64,000 nt of DNA from Chelydra serpentina (Eukaryota; Chordata; Testudines; Chelydridae), in assembly GCA_037349315.1 (NCBI GenBank), contig JBAIAC010000006.1, positions 15,783,501 to 15,847,500 of the forward strand. Reading direction: 5' to 3'. A program made the position numbers and the translations under genes. Of the stretch, positions 56,431-64,000 are shown in pieces. Every line of letters begins with the position of its first letter. Position 1 is the stretch's first letter. The notes beneath the pieces are model-generated. The model was not told where the DNA came from. It did no database searches and saw nothing but the letters and a program-made list of their open reading frames with translations.

Positions 56431-59400
56431 GAGCCCTCGTTTGGCAGAATATCAATTACCTGAATTGAAAGTTGGCTATGACATTGGGTTTTTAACATCC
56501 ACATTCTCACAAAGACGTCTAGGGGCCTTTCACATCTCATCCCAAAAAGAGCAACCCCAGTAGCACTGTTGCTTCATGATGAAGCACTATATCAGTAGTA
56601 ACCCAGGGGGGAGAATTCTACATCCTGAACCATCAGCATCACTATCTGCAGCAGCTAGGTCTGGTGTTCCTTTCAAGAACTCACTTGGCCCAACCTTTCT
56701 TAGCTTGTGAGGGTTACACAAGACAGCAGCACAAGATGGTATGGCTACAGGCTACTATAAATTGTGCGACTTATAAAATTCCCTATACCAACTGGCCATA
56801 AAACATTCATTCTTGGCTGGAAATTCACAACATTTGGGAAAAAAACTTTCTAGTTGTTCTTGAGGTTATAAAAAGACCTTTTTTTAAATGGCTGAATTGG
56901 TTCGTCCTTGTGCATCATATTCTGATTAACTGAACATTTCAAAACTGTTTTTAGTACGCGGAGATACTGAGAATGGGCACAGATCCATACACACTAATTT
57001 AATTGGAACAGATCCAAAAAAGCAATTAAAGCAGGTAAATATACATACAATTTCTTTAAAAAAACCCTTTGTCTTTCAAGTATTTACAAGTAAGAAATTA
57101 ATCCACAAATAATTAGGTTTTGGGAAAGTGACTAAAAAGCAAGAGCAACAGAAGGATGCTCACAAACTGAATGGGGCACCTCCAAGGAACACCCTCTCAG
57201 AGGTTAGAGTTTAATGGATGCTAATCTCCACAAGGCTCTCTGAATTTGGTAACTGTGCTAACAACCTCTGCCCATGTTTACAGAAAGTTTGGAAGCCAAG
57301 ATGCTATGTTTTAGAAGGCTCAAGGTTAAATGCTCAAGTTTTCCATAGGTTTTGTTAGGTGTCCCCGTGCTGCTGCAGATGTTATCTTTTCAAATTAGAT
57401 AGAAAATCAAGGTCCAGACCACTCGTGGTCATGATAGATGTGCTACCACTTTTTGTAGTCGCATTATTAGTGCTGGTGCCCTGGCCACATTCTAATTATA
57501 TTCTACCTAACTATATTTCCCCAGTGTTTTCAGTTGGATAGTGTTCCTAAACTGTTGTGTAGTGTTGCTGTGTGCTGCTGAACAGCTGCCACACTCCAAC
57601 CCAGAGGTGGCTGCATTTTAGTAGTAGCCAAAGCAGTCTCTGTGTATTTGTATATCAGTTACACTTTTAATGTGCAGTGAGATCCTTCAGGACATACACT
57701 ACTATATAAATAAAAGATCATTAGTATTAGTCTGTTGCTGTGATTTTACTTTCCTTCCAGATCTGCTAGAAGACCTAGGCTTTCCCTCTCTGCCACTTTT
57801 CTCCCCGCTGTAGAAAAACTGACACTGTATGCTGAAAGGCCAGCTTTTAAATTTGTGGGCTTAAGAATTAGGCAACTATTAAGAAACCATACTCCATAAC
57901 CACAGCCACCTGGGAATTTCTCTCCAAACAAGCTGGGCTCTAACCCCTTTCAGCATCTGAAGTTGATCCTAACTTTGTAACAGGAAATGAATGGGCTAGG
58001 GATCCACAGCCAGTGCCACACAGTTAGCAGGCCCACTAGTTAAGCACTGAAGTTATGCTTCACTGACCAAGAACCAGAATTTATTTTAAAAGGTGGGAAA
58101 AAACCCAACCCCACCATGTTTGTGTTGTGCTGTTCAGCCTGAATCTAAGTTTTATTACGGGTTCCCATTCGGCAGAGCCATATAACAAATCTTACTGGCT
58201 AAGAGTTGGAGGCGGAGGAGGCCGAAACTGCTTTTCTGTGCCTGTTGGGAATTGCTGGTACTAAATTAGCTTCTCTGGAATCATTGCTGGCCCCACAGTG
58301 CTGCTGCTGTTACCCTGTGGAGAATCTCTGTAACACAGCTCTATTTGCATGCAGCCTGAATTCTAAGTAAGCAGCAGAAATATGGAATTTTTAATCATAC
58401 ACAGAAACACATTCTGTATTCTTTTTGCTTGGTGAAAAATAAACCCTTGAAGGGTGAACTGGGAAAGGAGAATATCTGTCTGCAAAGGGAGGATTTCTGA
58501 GCTACATGGAGATGGGGAGGTTTTTTTCCTCCCACTCTGGCAGTGTGGAGGGAGGTGGCCATCAGGACAGTGCAAAGAGCGATAATCACAGCTCCCAGCC
58601 CTTGTCTGCTGCTGTCATCTGTGACTGCAAAAGAGCATGTGGTTGGGGGCCTCCAAATATACAGCAGTACAAATAGAGGCTGAAAATGAGACCATGATCA
58701 TGTGGCTAAACATGTATTTTCGTGCTGTTTGGGAAACTCTAAAGATCCTAAACATACAGTAGGAGATTTTCAATAGGCACAAAGGCCTCTTATGTGTCTA
58801 ACTCCCATTGACTTTCAAGGCAAGCTTGCTACATAACTGCCCTTTGTGCCATTCAAATCTTGCCTCAGGTCAATACCAAAAGTCCCAGTGTCTACAATGG
58901 GATTAGGTTTTGTCCCAAAGACATTCTGAAATTGATATTTCTTTTGCTCATGATTTGAGAACCTGAACAATTTATTTTAAATGTTCATTAAAAAACAGAT
59001 TTAAATTGACCTTTACATTTTTTCACAAGTCACCCCTCCCATGCTATATGCAATCACACTAGCTAGTCATTAAAGTGATAAAAACCTTCTGGTTAAAATA
59101 TAAAAATGAGGTGCACAAACTTTTCCCAACAACCCAGGTTTTGTGTGAACCTGATTGAGGGAGGATCATTAATATGTGGTTGGTTTTTATGTTCTTAAAT
59201 AGCATCTGCATTTTTTTATTTATTTAAATCCTAGATAATAAGGCAACGCACGTAAACTGCATCACACCCTTTATTTCTGGTTTACAATCTTTAGAGAAAA
59301 ATATCATTAACTACTGTCCAGACACAGTGGGGTTCTCCTCAATTCAATTTCACTCTTGTTAATACAGAGGAACAATGAAAATCTGTAATTAGCACAGAAG

Positions 59401-59616
59401 CAGCAGGAACACAGTGGCACTGGCTGGAAGTTGGTGTGTGATTTTTTGTAATCTATTTGCGGCAGGACAAAATTCAGCTCAGCAGTCAAAAAGAGGGCGC
59501 TCTTTTAAATATAAAAAATGTGGAACTGACATTTGAAATGGCTTCATTGATTTTAAGGTGTTTTCTGTCCTTATTTTGAAATCAAAAATAAAATACAAGA
59601 GGAGTTTTACAAAATA

Positions 59617-59996
59617 TTTTGTCATGGTTATTTTTAGTAAAAGTCACGGACAGGTCATGGGCAATAAACAGAAATTCACGGACGCCGTGACCTGTCTGTG
59701 ACTTTTGTTGCTGCAGCTCCATGGTTTCCCTTGCTACTGTGGTGGCTGGAAGCTGCAGGGTTCTCTCTTCTCCCAGGCTGTCCCTGGTTGATGGAACCCC
59801 GAGGAGGGCCCCTGAGGGGGCTGTCGCCTGTCACTGGAAACCTTCAGGGAGACCCTGAGGGGGCTGTCGCCTGTCTCTGGAACCCTGCCAGGGCCCCGCT
59901 GGCTGCCAGCTTCAGTCCCGCAGCCCCAGGGACTGAAGCAGAAAATGTCAGTGAGGTCTCTGGCAATCACGGATTTCGTGACCTCCGTGACAAAAA
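59617..59996. mobile_element. Unclassified DNA-transposon-like repeat (380 bp)
   Basis: Ends TTTTGTCATGG and CCGTGACAAAAA are inverted. A strong internal hairpin pairs 'aaaagtcacggacaggtca' (about 59639) with 'tgacctgtctgtgactttt' (about 59687). The GC-rich middle has a short duplicated phrase 'ccctgagggggctgtcgcct'. Confidence 0.6.
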
Positions 59997-60009
59997 CGTA
60001 GCCTTACCC

Positions 60010-60130
60010 ATGTGAAGTGAGTATTATCACCCTCATTTTACAGACAGGTAAACTGACGCACAGAGCATTTGTGTGGCTTGCCCTGAGGTCATTAGAGCCC
60101 AAGAGTTCTGCCTCTCCCAGTTTCACATTG
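60010..60130 (-). mobile_element. MIR SINE
   Basis: 'tattatcaccctcattttac' followed by 'agacaggtaaactgacgcac', 'agagcatttgtgtggcttgc' and 'cctgaggtcat' is the reversed MIR core. Confidence 0.65.
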
Positions 60131-60346
60131 TAAATCATGGTACTCAAATATTAAGGGACAAATGTTCAGTATGATGCACAAGGGCATTAAAATACATCCC
60201 TAAATATGTATCATGAAGATGAATAAAAACATATTGTATACATCTCCCTTCCCCCTGCCACTCTCCCTATTATTATATGTAGTCATTTTTTTTCCCCAGT
60301 AGAAAAGACTGAGGCACTGGTAATTCAATCTTAATGGTTTTTCTCA

Positions 60347-60517
<171 letters not shown>

Positions 60518-61809
60518 TCAGTTTCTAGGCTCAGGTTTGGAGTTGTTTTTGTTGATACATTCCCTTTATTTAGAGATAAGTCACGTTTCTCTAAACCTCC
60601 AAAGGTAGGGAAAGAAAAATGAGGAAATATTTTTTGTTTTTATTCTTTTCTCCTAAACTTCTCAAAGGCACTTTTAAAGTTCATCATCAGTCCTTCATTC
60701 CCCAGTAAACCCTCCCCCCCTTTTAAACTAGTACAGTTACAATTATCCTCTCCAAACCCTAATTGAGCCACAGTGAAAGCTCTGTTCTTGCATCTTAAAT
60801 TAATGTGTCAACTTGTTGCCGAGTTTTGAATTACTGCAAATCTTAACTCACTTTCCATTCCTGAGCAGTGGCTCAGTACAGATGAACCCTAGGGCAAAGA
60901 ATCCCACTTCTTAATAGTATTAAAAATAGATTATCTTTCATATTCCTTTTTTTGCTTGTGGGTGGGTCCCAACACATCTAAGCATATTTTCTGAGGCCTA
61001 ATATTTCTCCCTTAATCTGTCCTGCAAACATAACCTAGAACATAACCATGATCTGCAGCTGCCACTGACTTCAATTGGAGTTGTGAGTGCTCCACATTTC
61101 TACAGGTTAGGCCCCAAATGTCCTAAACTGATTTCTATCAAAGTTTCCAGGGAATGCTTTAACACTGAGGGGTTATCTGCAGCGTTATCAGACAATACCT
61201 GGCAAAGTTAATAAATAATATATGAAATTTAGCTAGCAGACTTATTCCATATATCCCTATTATAATACATCATATGCTTACACACTGGGAACCTTTAACC
61301 ATGCTGGTTGATATTTCCCATGCCTGGTGATTGTCTCAGGCTATTTTTTGTAACATTTCCGGTAAAATGGCCCAGCAGTTTCCAAGAACGAGATTGTTGT
61401 TCTGCACATATTAAAACAAACGTCTCAAATCTTGAGATGTTCTAGCACCTCCATGCTTTGGAGCAGGGACCTATAATTTGGCAGAGTGGCAGTCTTTGTG
61501 TCAGGAACAACCCTTTTGTTGATCCAGTGAAAGTTTGGCCAAGTTATAAGCCTTTGAAAAATCTTAGTTCGCACATGCTCAGTAGAATTTGGTAGCTAGT
61601 CTCTGAAGATTCATTCTGCAGTAGGTGAGAGGGATAGGCTGGGGGTGGGGCTGAAGAATCTGTAACCACTAGACCACACGCTCCTACAGAACCTGCAACT
61701 GAACCTAGGAGTCCCGAGTATTAACATTTCTTTATGGGTCAGCAAATAGCTGGAAAAGCCATAGCAAAGTATGTGTCTCCATCCCTCTTCAGTGGCAGAA
61801 CCACATGCT

Positions 61810-61900
61810 GAACCAGCTACTGAGGTAGCCCAGGTGGTAGAGGACTGTGCTATGGATCTAGAGACCCCAGCACTACATGGGGAGTCAATAGGGTTCCAAG
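61810..61900 (+). repeat. Single tRNA-like unit
   Basis: 'gtagcccaggtggtagagga' followed by 'ctatggatctagagacccca' resembles one half of the tRNA-like modules near 55 kb; no mirrored half seen. Confidence 0.3.
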
Positions 61901-62209
61901 AGAGAGGGTTTTCTTTTAATTTTTAATTTTTTTTTAAAACACAGAATGTTACATACAAAACAAACCCCCAAAACTATGTTAAAAGAACATTATCAAGGTT
62001 GAAGCACTCAGAAGTTAGGAAATACCAGAATGAAGGTTGCCTGTAAAACCTTAAGTCAGCCCTCTTGGTGTGTATGCCTTATGGTAGCACGTGAGTATGT
62101 ATTTAAAATCTGTATCATAAGGCGTATGCACATGGGACAGAATTAATAAAACTCTTATTCAGACATTTCCTCACTTTTGAGTAGATTTACTTTAAGTGGA
62201 CTTTTTTTA

Positions 62210-62285
62210 TTTCAGCGTGAGTTGCATGCATGCTTAAAGTTGAGCACATGCTTATGCACTTGTCTTGAACAGGGCCTAAGTTAGT
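62210..62285. repeat. Amniote-wide unclassified repeat ('cttaagt' type)
   Basis: 'catgcttaaagttgagcaca' followed by 'tgcttatgcacttgtcttga'; same family as 8170-8270. Confidence 0.45.
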
Positions 62286-62756
62286 TTCCTTGCAAAGACT
62301 ACACTGAAAGTAAGTGGCTGTGATGTGATGCATGCTATTGTTCAAGTTTTAGCAGGAAAGACTCCTGCAGAAAGTTGGGCTACAGCATATGCTCAAAGTT
62401 TTCGTTTCAGCCTCCAGGGGTCATCGCATGTCAGCTGTCTGTGTGCAGTTAGTAAAGCGTCTCAACTGTAGAAAGTACTGAAATGGCTAAAGCAAGTTAC
62501 TAGAAAAGACAGAAGGAGTCTGTTGCTAACCAAGTATCTATATGCATATGTCAAAAAACACAAATGTACCCTTAGGGAAAAGTCATCGCTCTTTGTGATT
62601 TAAAAATAATAATAATCATGTAATAGAAAGCTGGGAAGAAACTAATTCACTTAGAAAACAGAACAATATCTTCTCAACTCCACTAAGCCATTATAATATA
62701 GCAGAAAGACTTATCTGTCCTAACAACTCTTATCCCATCTGTTTCAAAATTAAAAT

Positions 62757-62782
62757 GTGTGTGTGTGTTTGTGTGTATATAC
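62757..62782. repeat. (GT)n microsatellite
   Basis: GT run with one interruption, in a KLHL29 intron. Confidence 0.85.
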
Positions 62783-63782
62783 TATCAAATTTTTCTGGTC
62801 TCTCTCTGGCTAACATTCTGCAAGAGATTATATAGAGCCCACAAAAGAGAGCTCAGAATTAAACTTCCAAATCTCACAGGACAATTATTTTGGGCTTCCT
62901 CAAGGCAGAAGTAATACTTCTCAGGAGGCTGAATTGCTGCCTTTTTATTCCTATTTATCAGCAAAAGAGAGGAAACCCCCTGGGTTATTTAAATAGTGAT
63001 ATTTTTCTCTTTTTAAATAAGCAGATAGGCTGGTTCTCATTCTTTTGCTAGCGTCAATCAACTTTAGTTCCTATCACTATTTTCAGTATTTCACCTATTC
63101 ATAATCTTTTATTGTTTTCAATCTTAGCCACAATTTCTAAGTAAGTACAAAGTAAATTTGAGAGGAAGAGATTTCTCCTGCTGGTTTCAGGAAGGGAAAC
63201 GTTCATAGCAAGCAAACTCTTGATCTCTGGTGAAGACTTTATATTACAAAAATATAAGGGAACCCCACAGAGATGGGGATCAGAAAAGATATAAACCAAC
63301 GTATGTTGTATTACTGTGGCTGCAGTAAACTCCCACAGGTGACACTAATTTATCTCCAACCTCGTAATTTCCCTCTAGGCATCATGGTTTGATAACCAAA
63401 TGTGGTTTTCCAGTTTCCTCCAGGTGGATGGCCAATATCCATCCATAGCTCTCACATCACTTGGATGGCACCAATTCCCCTTTCCGTCTCAATTTTCCTC
63501 TTCAAGGTTGGTTAACCTTATTCAAACACTCCACATGCTCCATTTCCCCCCCTTAAAGGTCACTTGCTAGCAGGTTAGTGATGAAACCAGATGCTAATTG
63601 TCCAACGTTATGTTTTGACTGGGCCTTTTTGATGATGATGATAGATGTGTCGCTGAGCTCCCATGAACAGACAGCTTGGGCCACATTACTGAGGAACAAA
63701 ACCAAAGCACTCTATATATAAAGTGGCTAGTGGGGATGGGTAAATGAGGAGGGGATGGGGGGAAAGAAGGAGGAAGGGGTTA

Positions 63783-64000
63783 GGGTGACCAAACATCCCG
63801 TTTTAGCCAGGACAGTCCCTTTTTTAAGCCTCTCCTGGCTGTCCTGACTTTTTTGGCAAAAGTGGGCATTTGTCCCATTTGCTCTTGCCAAACTGATCAA
63901 GCTCACAAGAGCATACAGGACAAATGCCCACTTTGTCAAAAAAGTGGGTTGCGGGGGAATGTGAGGGGGAGGGGGTGAGCAGCAATGCCAGCCCCAGCCT
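63783..64000. mobile_element. MITE-like repeat with long internal palindrome, cut by window end
   Basis: Begins 'ttagggtgaccaaacatccc', related to the terminus of 39783-39903. Arms 63847-63875 and 63918-63945 are inverted copies (gtgggcatttgtcc / ggacaaatgcccac), with an inner 'gctcttg/caagagc' pair. Confidence 0.6.

Overview
The window is vertebrate nuclear DNA, most likely from a turtle. Two spliced genes lie tail to tail in a background made largely of interspersed repeats. The organism call rests on many CR1 LINE copies, a tRNA-derived SINE with a CR1-like tail (the cryptodire turtle 'Cry' type), DIRS-type tyrosine-recombinase retrotransposons, Penelope-like elements, many hAT and PIF/Harbinger-type MITEs, and a few worn MIR copies. 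This is inference from repeat types; no database search was run.

Gene content. The last four coding exons of ATAD2B (AAA+ ATPase and bromodomain chromatin protein) lie on the + strand at 10421-11125, 24229-24356, 25096-25224 and 27161-27202. A probable 3' UTR of about 3.5 kb follows, ending near a poly(A) signal at 30650. The last two coding exons of KLHL29 (Kelch-like protein) lie on the - strand at 60348-60492 and 48280-48463, with a probable 3' UTR down to about 46060. To my recollection ATAD2B and KLHL29 are convergent neighbours in other amniotes, which supports both calls. The AAA+ and bromodomain exons of ATAD2B lie upstream of position 1. The BTB, BACK and early kelch exons of KLHL29 lie beyond 64000.

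Layout. 1-10420: ATAD2B intron with a CR1 piece, a solo LTR, a DIRS-like copy carrying a 5'-inverted LINE with a perfect 14-bp target duplication, a Penelope-like tail split by a hAT MITE, CR1 ends, a MIR and a Cry SINE. 11126-24228: large ATAD2B intron with a Penelope-like 3' end, an L2-like LINE, a Harbinger-like MITE, a long DIRS element (reverse transcriptase, RNase H and recombinase remnants) interrupted by a fairly young CR1, and a hAT. 24357-27160: short introns with one hAT and one MIR. 30680-46060: intergenic, with CR1s that themselves contain an LTR and two hATs, several MITEs, and long unremarkable stretches. 48464-60347: last KLHL29 intron, with Penelope-like tails, CR1 pieces, MITEs and an odd repeat containing palindromic tRNA-like modules. 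60493-64000: upstream KLHL29 intron, mostly plain.

The most interesting signal is a set of four motifs with hammerhead-ribozyme architecture in Penelope-like element tails (minus strand at 6119-6158, 11800-11840 and 48684-48723; plus strand at 50342-50383). Two lie just downstream of recognisable Penelope coding ends. Other notable structures are tRNA-like palindromes, a MITE built as a chain of hairpins, and several nested insertions that can be ordered from their target-site duplications.
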